From the NCBI GenBank assembly GCA_014549065.1, contig JACDOX010000118.1, positions 226,132 through 290,131 of the forward strand: a stretch of DNA of 64,000 nucleotides, written 5' to 3'. The notes under the pieces are model-generated. The model was given only the letters and a program-made list of their open reading frames with translations. It was not told the DNA's origin and made no database searches. This DNA is from Cardinalis cardinalis (Eukaryota; Chordata; Aves; Passeriformes; Cardinalidae). Within the stretch, counting starts at the first letter, position 1; each line of letters begins with the position of its first letter. Made by a program: the position numbers and the translations under genes. Positions 51,840-63,200 of the stretch are shown in pieces.

Positions 51840-52745
51840 GAGAACCTGTAGGTCACCACCCTTTGGTATTGAAGTCGTACTGCTCTCTAAAGAGAGGTGG
51901 ATGTCTCACCCAGCTGGTGGATGAAATACCTGGCTGAGGAGTCTCAGTTTCTCTAGTTCAGAGAGAGGGAGGCTGAGGACTGACCTTCACAGCTCCCTAC
52001 AGCTTCCTGAGGGAGGGATGTTGAGTGTGAGGTGCTGAGCCCTTCTCCGTTTTACCCAGTGCCAGGACATATGGGAATGGCCAAGAGCTGTACTGCTCAG
52101 GAGAAGTTCTAACTCTGAACTAGCAGAAGGTGTTGGACACCCACAATCATGCCCCAGCCTGAGCATGGGCTCTGGCATGTTTTGGGAAGGAGGCATGTAC
52201 TTTCTGATGGGGGTGAGAGCTGNGGATCACCTTGAGATCATTTGACCCCCTGAACAAGTTTGTAGAAGGCTGATGTGATGTATCGTTTTTGAAAGTCTTC
52301 TGTGTTCATCCAGCTTTTCTGGTTTCTCCCAGAACGGCAAAATCCCCATCTCTGATGCCAGTCAGGCTCAGAGATCAAATCCTGAGTCTGAGGCAGGACA
52401 TGCTCCTCAACTAAGTGGTTTCAAGCTTACCCATAGATTGTTTTTCTCCTTTTACTTATTTTTAGAAATGCCTGAGCTATTTCCCATGTGAAAACATGCT
52501 AGAGCACAATATCCTGAGAACACCACCACTCCCTCAGAGGGAAAGTCCATGCCAATACTCTGTCTCCAAAGCAGCCAGTCAAGGTCTAAAGGAGAGACTT
52601 GAGCCAGTCCTGGTGGTGCTCACAGGCCTTAATGGCTGGGACTCCCAGCCCAACCACCTCCTGCCAAGGCCGCAGGGACATCTCCCAGCTCAGCCTGGGA
52701 CCCTCAGTCCCTGCCTAAGCCATGTTGTACCTGTGCCAGTCTGAT
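51840..52745. other. GC-richer block of probable old repeat origin
   Basis: This roughly 900-bp block is visibly richer in G+C than both flanks, with an abrupt return to AT-rich sequence at about 52745. Part of it (51955-52110) resembles a CR1 3' region. The piece at 52490-52745 contains an 82-codon plus frame rich in Pro, Leu and Ser (52496-52744) but no domain, and it matches no repeat I can name. An N lies at 52223. It could be a composite of old transposable elements or a remnant of an unrecognised family. Confidence 0.45.
51955..52110 (+). mobile_element. Decayed CR1-like LINE 3' segment, plus strand
   Basis: 'gggaggctgaggactgaccttcacagctccctacagcttcctgaggg' (51968-52014) and 'gaggtgctgagcccttctcc...cagtgccaggacatatgggaatggccaagagctg' (about 52030-52090) run in the same order as a CR1 subfamily's 3' region (gaggctgaggggtgacctc...ctccctacagcttcctgag...gtgctgagctcttctcc...agtgacaggac-cgtgggaatgg). 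The usual tail is absent, so the fragment is truncated at both ends. Divergence is high. Confidence 0.6.
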
Positions 52746-53740
52746 TATCCCACCATAATTATACAACTATTCCCAATATTAATTAACTAACAATGCAAAA
52801 TGTATTGGCACTCCATGCTGGAAGAAATATTTATAAATTGCACAATGTTTCTTTAGGTTAATAGGCTTAATTTATGGTATTAAACAATTTGACAGCAGTA
52901 AGTATAGACATTTTTCAAAATTTAATAGAATATTAGCATTTAACTTCACAAATAAATTCATTTTTACTCATATCTTGGGATATTTATCAAGGTGTAATCT
53001 TATTGACTGACCTCTTTAGAAAGCAAGAAGACATTAGGAACAATTTCATAGGAGTGCCATCTAGGACATTGCACAATAGCTACTCCAATAACATAGATTG
53101 AAACTAAGACTAATATTTTCTGGGTATATCTTTCTCCATTGACTTCTTGTACCATTTTTTAGGACCTATATAAATAAGTTATAATGCTGCTTTTAAGTTA
53201 ATGAAGATATAAAAGCTGGCCTCATTCTTACAGCACACAGAGAAAGCTTTCATTTTTCATAAATGTATCAAGAACTGTAAAAGAAATACAAATTTGCAGT
53301 TAAGGTAGCATGGTCTGAATAAAAAAGAAAATAGAAATCACTCCTCTTGGAAATCTATGGTCCGGACTTTATGAGCAGATGTGTATAAAATATGCAAGGA
53401 AATACTGTCACATGTAACTGAATGTTAAATAAGGCATGATAATTTCCAAGAACTTGGTTTCTAAGAAAAGATGTACAGAATATGAATAAACAAGCAGTAT
53501 TATCTAGTCAGTCATCCAGAATATGAGTCCCACAAAGTATCTCCTAAATTAACTAGATAATTGGCTAAGTCTTCATGAATAAATATAATTTTTCCTTAAA
53601 AACAATCCAAAGAGATTGGCTGGGGTATTTTTTTTCCCTAACAGTTTACGGTAGTGGTGAAAATGGCCTCAAAACTTATTCTTATGATCAGACCTTACAG
53701 CCAAAGAGAAATTTTCTCAAAGACTCATGACAGATAAAAT

Positions 53741-53788
53741 AGATAATTTAAAGGTTCAAGATAATAGATAGCTTAAAGGTTTAAGATA
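53741..53788. repeat. Diverged tandem duplication, 2 x 23 bp
   Basis: Copies at 53741-53763 and 53766-53788 (offset 25 bp) match at 20 of 23 positions without gaps. All three differences are transitions. This is an old local duplication with no implied function. Confidence 0.75.
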
Positions 53789-54783
53789 TGCATAGAACAA
53801 GGCACTGGAAACAGTATGTTATCAGGGGTACAATAGTATGACATGGTGTAATCAATTACAGAGAAGAAAGAATCTGACATCTCTAGGGGTATCTTCACAG
53901 TCATAGACAGGATTTCAAAGAGTGTAAATTAAGTGGCTTCAAACCAAACTCTTTTAGTTGCAACTGAAATTATCGTCTATTCACTGTGTACAGTTATTTT
54001 TACAAAGAGCTGTTATTTTGTATAAAAAAGCAGTGTTCAATGGGGGACACAAAGAGTATCTAACATCACCTGTGGGTTTTTTTATCTATTGCATTTGCAC
54101 ATTGCTTTGTACATCATAAATGCATAATTTCGTAACTCTACAGAGGTTGATACCAAGATCATTTGAGATAAAACTATTCTATGAGCAGGGAAGGTATGTT
54201 AATATTTCTAATTTGAATATTATTTTTTTGTATTATAAATCACCCTTGGTTATTTTATCTCTACTATCCTCTAGCATTTAATACAGATTAAGGAATATTA
54301 TTAACCTTCTATTAGCATAAAATTAAGTATTCAAATTTCATTAAGTGTATATGAGTTTCTGCAATATTTTCTGCAAATATTATATCCCTAGACTAACTGT
54401 AGCTTCCATGAGCCTCAAGCATTTCTATGATCCTTATGCATTAATTTAGAGAGTATCCTGTATACTTCCAAAGGAATCACATTTCTTTAATTAAAATTTA
54501 AAATTCAGAACTGAAGTGATTATTATTAGGAAGCTGAATTCAGTTAAAAGAGTAATAAACACTGGATGCAGACATGCAAATAAAAGTTTTAATGATCTTG
54601 CAGAGGATTAAATTGTAACCAGTGAAATCATAAACAAAGCCATATTTTTATCTTGCTAAAAGGTAATATAAACGAAGAGTTTCAACTACAAGGAAGAAAA
54701 AACCTATATTCTTTTTTTTTTTTTGCTGACATTGTCATGTCTGAATAGTGTTGACTTCAGTATTTATGAAAAAGTTAGACATA

Positions 54784-54810
54784 ACCTTGTAAAGGAGACC
54801 TTTACAAGGT
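54784..54810. repeat. Perfect 12-bp hairpin with 3-nt loop
   Basis: ACCTTGTAAAGG (54784-54795), loop AGA, CCTTTACAAGGT (54799-54810). The arms are exact reverse complements. A perfect 12-bp stem with so short a loop is unlikely by chance in 64 kb. It is too short for a microRNA precursor on its own and is not followed by a T-run that would suggest an RNA polymerase III terminator. Confidence 0.8.
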
Positions 54811-56000
54811 CTTAAGGTTTTAGTATGGAAGCTAGTATCCCTTTCTAATGTTGTATAAATAATAGCAATTTCTGTTACCCAGAAAAAAATGAAAGAGGAA
54901 GAAAACAAGTCTAGTTTCCAAAACATCCTTCTCAACAAAACTGCAGCCAAAGCAACCAAAAAACACACAGTATTCAACAAACAAGAGTTTATATTTGAAA
55001 TTTTTTTTTTTCCCCCTGGAATAATAATATTTCAATTTGTAAAACATATTATAGGTAGATCGCTCTACATTTAAACGAATTATTGCCACTAGAAAACCAA
55101 GTATTTCTGGTTAACATTTAATAGAACTAATCTAATTTTAATTATTGGGGTCTTTCTTTTTTTCTTATTCTGCAATTCTTCCTTAAAATCTTCATAAAGT
55201 TTGTGTTGCAAATATCAGAAAATCATAACATTTTAGAAATTCTGAACACTGCATATATTTAACGTGTTAATGAGCTCTACTTTTGAAGTGATTATTGGAT
55301 ATTTTTTAAAAGCATTCTGAAGCTCCTCTTATTTGGGCAGTATAGATGTATTATATTCTGAAATTATCTTATCATTAAGGATGTCAAGAGTGAAGTTTAC
55401 CTTGTGAGGTTTTTGGGTATCTGCATCCAGTCCTTGGCAGAGCTCATGCTCACACCCCTGAACCAACATTTTGCTGTTCTCTTAATTTGTCCCAGAAATA
55501 ATAATAGTCACAGAATACTTAATCTTTCTTGTGGTGTCAGTATCAGAGAAAAAGTGTCAGTCAATATATACAATTTGTAGGTGCTCACACTTTGTGATTG
55601 TTTCTTTAGCTTATTTTTTAAAACTTAGCATACTATTACTGCTTTGGTTTGGAGTGCTTATTGTCCTTTGTCATGATGGTACATATCTTTGTCATTTTGA
55701 CAATGATGGAGAGATCTCCTATTTCTGGAGTTTAAATAAATGGGCGGGGGGAGTGCTTCATACTTGAAATAGAATTTACATAATAATAAACATGTGGTGA
55801 AAATAGATGTCTGAAAATGTTATAGCTAACCATTACTGAGAAATTGTTTGCCTGTCTCCTGCTTTTCTCCAGCATGTATCTTCTGAATTTCTTCACTCTT
55901 TTACCTTTACATTATTATTTTTTCTGTCCTGGCTGTCTGTCTGACTCTTCTTTTAGATTCTGTTTGCACTTTGTTCTCCCACAGGATACCACTGGATGTT

Positions 56001-56014
56001 ACACACACACACAC
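56001..56014. repeat. Short (AC)7 microsatellite
   Basis: Seven uninterrupted AC units. This is too short to be highly mutable but is the clearest dinucleotide repeat in the window. Confidence 0.85.
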
Positions 56015-58689
56015 TTTCTTTTACCCAGTGGCTCTGTAGCAAGTAGGACATCTGCCTCTGCAGCATTTGCTTCTGTATTCTGCTAAATGTCTCTCAGAAT
56101 GCAGCCATGAATGGGTGTCAAACTGGGCTGTCCTGCAAGGCAAAATGAAACCTTGAGAGGCTGCCACTGGCTCATGCAGAGACTTTGTAATTGAATGTTC
56201 TACATCATTTCACACAGTTCCAAAGTCTCATTTGTTGCAGTTTACATGGTAATTTAAAATATTAGTGGAGGGCAAGGCACTTGCAAACTGGTCAAAAAGG
56301 GCTACTTGAACCATGACTTTGATAGGAAGCTGTAGAATTTTGTATGGGTGACTGCAACACTGCCCTCCAGCAGGAAAGGCAAAAACCAGCAATGTCAGTA
56401 AGCATGATGTGCCCAGAGTTTCTTTGCATTAGGGGTTGCCCAAACTGTACTGAATATCTGAAACTATCTGAATTTCTGTTGCTGCGGTGGCAAAAAGGTG
56501 AAAAATAAATGAGAATTTGGATGGGAAACAGATCTTCCATATAATGAGTTAGATGTGAATGTCTAGAATATGAATCATACAAACAAGACCTCAGTTTTGC
56601 ATTTGTCTTTTTGTTTGTATAAAAGCATGGATGTTAAGTTCCATATTTTGGAGCCAAATATTTGTACCATGTAAATTACCTAATTCCATTAAGATCAATG
56701 AGATACTCTGAAAGCACAAAGATTTGGACAAATACTATCTAAGGGAAGCCTCTTGTGTCACTGTGCTTACTTTATTGTGTATCTATAAGTTGTGATGATT
56801 CACTGTAGCAGGTAGCGAGATCAATGTACCAATGTGTGATTTAGCAGCAAGTGTGTAAGGGATGTGGATTTATTTCTCTTCACATCTTTAAAAACTTTGA
56901 AATGAATGCTGATTTCAGCATTGAAGCTCTACTCAAGGCCTCNGGCAATTACTTTTTAATCAGTATTTGAAGAACTCCTTTTCCACCTCAAGGAACATTT
57001 TTATGAATGTGGAAATGTGCAGGTTTCTCCAGGCAATAAAAAGCCATTAGAATCAGGAGTGAGGGATGCTTCAGGGTAGAGTAACAATTCTGACATTTCT
57101 GAGGAAACTTAATTTATAGAAACCTAATTTATACAAGATCATAGGAGTTCTTACAGTGATGCTCTAAACAGGAAGGTATTTTCTTGTGAATGAAAATCTC
57201 AGACCACTAAAAGAAATTTATTAATAATCTCATTATTAGAGACCATACGGTCCCATGGGGTTCTGTGGGCACATAGATTGCCACATGGAATCCCAAATCA
57301 GTTCAGATTCCTGTAATACATACGTACAAATAGGCAGATAGGGCATAGATTAGGAGTTCTTTAAAATGAAATATAACTATTCTGAAGAAATTAGATTTTA
57401 CACCATTGAGCTCAAAATAATCCCATATTTTGCTTTTCAATTAACTCAAATTGCATTACCTATACTATTCATACTAACCCAGGGATTTTCTGTGATGGAT
57501 GGGAGATTTAAAAGTGCTAGCCAAAAGTAAGATCTCTGGACTGAAAAAAACCAAATGTCTTCAGTTGCTCAATAGGATACAGAATTTTTCCATTTAATAT
57601 GAGAGAAGATCACATAAATACAAAAAATCAATAAACAACTTAGACAACTTAACCTTAGACAGTCAGAGGACAAAAACCAGGAGAGTAAATAACCCATGCA
57701 CTCTGCTTAGAAACCAAGTAAATTCAAAGTACATTGAACTAAGATGAGAAAAGAACTGAGAAAAAATATCCTCTGTAAAGAAAGTTCTTTAACATTTTGT
57801 GACAATATTAGTTCATACTTAAATAAAAGGTAGTTATAAACAATATTTTTCAAAATTTAAATATTTTAACTCTGGTTTCCTAATATTTAAGTTTTTAAAG
57901 TTTTTAGACATTAATATGAGGGTATAATATATGGGTATGTAGTTCATACATTTTTCACACTGGTTTTTCATTACAAACATCTGACTTTATTTAATTTGTC
58001 ACACATTTGTTTAATTACTATCATTTTAATTGTTAACAGAGGGATATTTTCCCCTGGGGAAAAGAAAATCATCTTTCCAAATTCTAACAGCTTAGGCTAA
58101 CCAAATCTAAGATAAGTTACAAAGCCAAAAAAGCTTTCTAGTTTCTTTAACATCAAATAGATTAGTTTAAAATTACAACTCTTAAATATGATTATATAAT
58201 TTGGTAGGATAAATATTTCAGCTTATTTCTTGTGCAGTAGGGAAAAGAACATTTGCAGCCATTTCTGTCTAGAGGGATAAAAATCTGCAGGCATTGTACA
58301 GAACTGTATCAAATGTCAGAAAGAGTGATAAACAAAAATAAAAGGCAAAGCTCTAGACATCCTGACATTATGCGAGATTAGAATAATGTTGACAGTTTCA
58401 AATTTAGCTTCAAATACACTAAGCCTTTGAGCCATGAGATTTGTTTTCAAAGATTTTGCATTTCTCAACTGGTCTTCACCTGATGTGTAATCCCCCAGTT
58501 TCTGCACTGTGAAATAGAGAACAACTGTTGAGATCTCCTTTAAAATGCTCCAAAAGCTAATCTGTAATAGAAAGAGCTTTATAAAAGACTAATATTTGAA
58601 AATAAGTTGGAGTTTGAATTCTATATTCTATTAGTGAAACCAGAAGTTGAAAGAACCGTAATAAAACAAGAAGACAAAATGTCAGTAAG

Positions 58690-60268
58690 ACGGACAGCAG
58701 GATGAGGACTGGTGGAGCAAAGTTCCTCCCACTGCGAGTAAAGATCAGGTTCATGACCACCTGAGGACCCTGAATGTACATAAGTCTATGGCACTTGATG
58801 AGATACATCCCAGAGTCCTAAAGGAACTGGCTAATGTAGTCACCAAGACACTTTCCATGGTATTTGAATAGTCATGGCATTCAGGTGAAGTCTCAGGTGA
58901 CTGGAAAAAGGGAAATATACTCCTCTTTAAAAGCATAGAAAGGACACCCCTGGGAACTACTGACCTGTCTGTCTCCCCTTCATGTCCGTGAAGATCATAG
59001 AACAGATGCTCCTGGAAGCCATGCCAAGGCACATGGAGGACAAGAACATGATTCAAGACACCAGCATGGCTCCACCAGGGGCAAGACCTGCCTGACCAAC
59101 ATGACAGCCTTCTCAATGGAGTGACTACATCAGTGGAAAAGGGAAGAGTCATGGATTCTCTCTATCTATCTATCTATGCAAAGCCTTTGACAAGGTCCTG
59201 AACAACATCCTTCTTTCTAAACTGGAAAGAGATGGATTCTTTGAGTGGATTATTTGATGGATAAGAAAGAGATTGGGTGGTCACATCCAGAGGGTAGTGG
59301 TCCACTCTGAGTAAACAGCGTAGAGTCCCAATGGACATCTGTGACAAGTGATGTCACTCAGGAGCCCATATTGGAACCTGTGCTATTTCATATGTTAATG
59401 ACACAGATAAAGAGATGGAGTGCACCCGCAGCAAATTTGCCAATGACACCAAGCTGAGTGGTGCAGTTGCCACACCTGAGGGATGGGATGCCATCCACAG
59501 GTAGCAGTAAGCAGCCCCATGGGAACCCCGTGGGGTTCAACAGGACCAAGGCAAGGTGCTGCACCTGGGCTGGGCCAACCCCAATACCAGCACAGGCTGG
59601 GGGATGGACAGATGGAGAGCAGCTCTGGGGAGAAGGACCTGGGGGTGCTGCTGGATGAGAGGCTGGACATGACCCAGCCATGGGCACTCACAGCCCAGAG
59701 ACACAAACNTGTCCTGGGCTGCCTCCAAAGCAGCGTGGCCAGAGGGCGAGGGAGGGGATTCTGCCCCTCTGCTCCTCTCTGGTGAGAGCCCACCTGCAGT
59801 GCTCATCCAGCTCTGGGGTCCCAGCACAGGAAGGACATCGACCTGCCTGAGCAGATCCAGAGGAGGCCAACAAGATTACTAGTAGGACAGAGCATCTTTT
59901 ATAAGGAAAGCCTAAGTTTTCCTCATTGGGTTTTTCAGCCTAAGAGAAGGTTTCAAGGTGACACAACTGTACCCTTTAAATAGCTACAGAACTACAGAAA
60001 TGATGAAGTACTACAGGAAAGATAAAGAGGGTTTATAAGGGCATGTAGGGAAAGAACAAGGGGGAATGGCTTCAAACTGAGAGAAGGTAGATTTGATTAG
60101 ATATTAGGAAGAAATTCTTTACTGTGAAGGTAGTGAGACATTGCAACATGTTGCCAGAGAAACTGTGGATGCCCCATCCCTGGAAGTGTTCAAGGCCAGG
60201 CAGTAAGGTATCTCTGCCCATGCCAAGGGGGTTGGAACCCTTCCAACACAAATAATTTTATGATTCTA
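58690..60268 (+). mobile_element. CR1 LINE, longest copy in the window, plus strand
   Basis: About 1.6 kb with collinear CR1 landmarks: 'ggtggagcaaagttcctccc' (about 58710), 'ggcacttgatgagatacatcccagagtcctaaaggaactggc' (about 58790, encoding the KAxGxD-x-IPxxVLKEL part of the RT), 'tgcaaagcctttgacaaggt' (59177-59196, RT motif AKAFDKV), and the catalytic region 'agcaaatttgccaatgacaccaagctg' (59430-59456, FAND where active elements have FADD). It continues through 'aaggtgctgcacctgggc' (about 59553), 'agaaggacctgggggtgctgctggatgagaggctggacatgacccagcc' (59632-59680), 'gtgctcatccagctctggggtccc' (about 59798), 'gcagatccagaggaggcc' (about 59852) and the 3' tail 'gggttggaacccttccaacacaaataattttatgattct' (60229-60267). 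Indels break all frames. Minus-strand open frames over 59388-59873 are shadows of its GC-rich body. Confidence 0.93.
59161..59176. repeat. (TCTA)4 microsatellite inside CR1
   Basis: Four TCTA units lie at the point where CR1 normally reads 'atctatctggacttctgcaaagcc'. It apparently arose by slippage from a pre-existing tctatct in the element. Confidence 0.85.
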
Positions 60269-63200
60269 AAGGAATGTGTCAGGCAAAGACACTTGAGAAT
60301 ATTCTTCTCTGACGTGAAACTGTCTGTCTTCAAATCCAGCTTTGAGTCATTTTTGTTCTAAAGTTATGAATGAAGACTGGGAGATGGCATTAGGGAAGGA
60401 GGATTGCTGATAGTGTAGGACTTTCTTATATCTAAGTGATGGGAAGATTAATTTTCCTTATTTATTTTTACTTCTAATTCCAATATGAATGCTTTTGAAT
60501 TCAAAAATGTGTTATTATTTTTAAAAAGAAAGAAGCCATTAAAACCTAAAAACAAACAAGCAAACATGTTGAACTGAAAACAGGTGATGATACTTGTTTA
60601 GCAGTACATGGAAATAATTTATCATGAAGACCAAATTTTTTCCAAAACAAATTTGTCAACAGTTCAAGATTTATCAGTCTTGCCTACTAATTCTTATATT
60701 CTATCTAAAATTGGGGGAGAGCAGAATGGCAGTTTGAACTCTGTGAAAATGCTTTGTGCATTATTTAATGACCAAAATACCAAATCAAGTTTCCCCTTAA
60801 GTCACAGTCTGCGCTTGCAAAGCAGTCAGCCTTCTCTTCTCTCCTCTGGGCAGGACTCCACGCCAATCTCATAATTCCATAGTGAATGCTCTAAGAACGA
60901 TGTGGAGTATAGGAAATAAGATGTAGTCTGGTTGGTAGGCTGATCTCTAAGGGAAGAGATATGGGAAATACACCTTTTGGCGCAGTGATAAACTTCTATA
61001 GAAAAATAAAATATTTTTAAGTAAAAAAGTTTTATCACTACAGTGAAATAAAGAATTTTAGTTTGAGAAATGTAATTTCAGTTGTTTTGGTTGGAGCTGT
61101 GTGAAGTACTGTGTTTTTTCATTAAAAAAATTAAATTTTTATGGATTTGCATTCTAATGTTTCTATTTTTTTAGGTATTTTGGTAGAAGTATACAAGTTC
61201 TGAAGTATCATTCCAAATCATTTCAGTCACTTTTCAAAGACTATTTATTTGATCAACACAAAAGCTTTCTTTGGCAGACCTATATTAAATAGCAGCTACC
61301 AGAAGAGCTCCTCCCAGCATCGATTATGATCATTAACAAATCTCTTGGAGATCATGCCTTCTTTGAGATCCAAATCTGTTTTTCTGGAGCTTTTCAGCAA
61401 TGACAGGTAGCAGATATCTGTGTATTATTGAAGCTTGCTTTCTCAAACTCAACTCTGTTGCTCTTTTTATTAAAGCAGAAGTAGAAATTATTTAAAATTA
61501 CTCAGTAGGGCATAGCAGGAAAAAACTCACAAAGCTATTATTAGTAAACAATATCAAAATAATGCNATTATATGACTTGTTTACTGATAATATTACTTCA
61601 GCCACGGGCTGTCTGCTTTTTCCTCATCCAGCTTATGTCTCTACTGAAATAATGGCAAATCATATTTAGAAGGAAAATTATCTCAAAATTACTAGAGAAA
61701 ACCATCTTAGAAACTTGGTTTTTTACCATTTCTTGAGAGAAAATTTCCCAGTAATATGCAAAAGATAATAAACAGGCTCCTTGTTTTTGCAAATTGTCTT
61801 TGGCGTACTGATGTTAAAAATTGTCACAGTTTCATACAGGCAAAGTTATTGCATACACTTTGCAGTAAGTCTTATCTGTAAAAATTCTGATTGATTTCCA
61901 CAAATTTAAATTTGCAGACAAAATATGGACAAAAGTACAACACAGGTATGGACAGTGTGAATTTTGAACATTACTGCTAAATTCAGTTATCTCATCTAGG
62001 TCCTGATTAATCTCTGTAATATTGTTCTAAAAATAATACTGGCAACAGATATAAGGATATCATAATGTTTCATCTTAGATATTCAAATCAGAAATATGGA
62101 CTTTTCTAAAAAACAAAAAAAAGAATCTCTGTATCTTCTCAATGAAAGCAGTCTGTCCTTTGTTTTTTGATTGCAGCTATATGGAAAAAATATGCAAAAT
62201 AACAAATAAAGAGAAAAAACATGGTTAGTTATAAACAGGTTTAGATAAAAAAAATTTCAAATAAGAGGTAATTGAGTTGAATGCCTCAGTAATTCAGCTG
62301 CAGGTTTTCAGATCCTAGTAGTGAATTCCACCTGCAAAACTCTTTAATCTGAATATTTAACTCACTGAGGTACTAGCAAAGGCTTAGAACATGAAAATAA
62401 GTATGTCTTACTTAGGGTGGTGCTGCATCTGTGTCTCATGTGTTACATGTTGAAGCATGAGTGATTTTTTGTCAGTCATACAGCAAGCAGAAAATGGTAA
62501 AATTTTTTTCTATTTTCTCCTAAACAAGTTTTTTTTCATGCACACAGTTGTAGAACTTCAAGGACTTACCCTCACTCTTTCATCCACAAATAGTATCAGC
62601 AACAAACAAAGGATATCTCATCAAAGCAGACATCCATAGTAACAAATCTGTTACAAATTTCATACTACCTACGGAACAGAGCAGATCATAAATATTTAGA
62701 GTGGTACTTGGGGTGGGGAAGAGTGACAAGTAGGGAGTAAAATCTTATGCCTTTGGCAAGCTATTCCTAAAAGTAAGAAGAGGTATGAGTAGCATCCTCA
62801 AATGTAATGCTGTCACTTTGTGGCATGCTCTGTTTATACACTTAGAACTCTCCAAGGTTGTTACTGAAAAATAATTAAAAATATTTTTATTAACACAAAT
62901 ACAGAATCCAAGAAGACTACAAAAATCCTGCTAAATTCTTTAAAATCTTGAAGAGTAGGAAGCTTTTTTCCCAGTGTTTTCCTGCTCAAACTTATCCAAC
63001 CCTGCTGCTTCATAAACTGTGTAGTAAATAGGAAAATTGAGGAAAACGATGTGGTTATTCATTCTCTGCTTTGGTCTAAACAAAACTCTGCTTTTGAAGT
63101 CTTTTCAGAGGATAAGTATAGAGCATCTGAAGATATTATTAGAACTAAGATATATCTACTTTAAATTGGTGTAATATCACAGTGCATTACAGATTTGATC

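Larger units (their letters stand above)
52746..58689. other. Unique AT-rich non-coding DNA
   Basis: No gene or recognised repeat. Local items are the tandem duplication at 53741-53788, the hairpin at 54784-54810 and a short AC run at 56001-56014, each listed separately. Overlapping 60- to 96-codon frames near 54735-55089 and 56292-56582 are low-complexity or without domain. An N lies at 56943. Confidence 0.5.

Noticed and set aside
57256..57295. Hairpin that might be a microRNA precursor
   Set aside because: The stem is only about 12 pairs with three G-U wobbles, shorter than a microRNA precursor needs, and no known mature sequence was recognised.
59388..59873. Overlapping long open frames on both strands
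   Set aside because: They fall inside the GC-rich body of the plus-strand CR1 copy and are by-products of its composition; several also run through the N at 59709.
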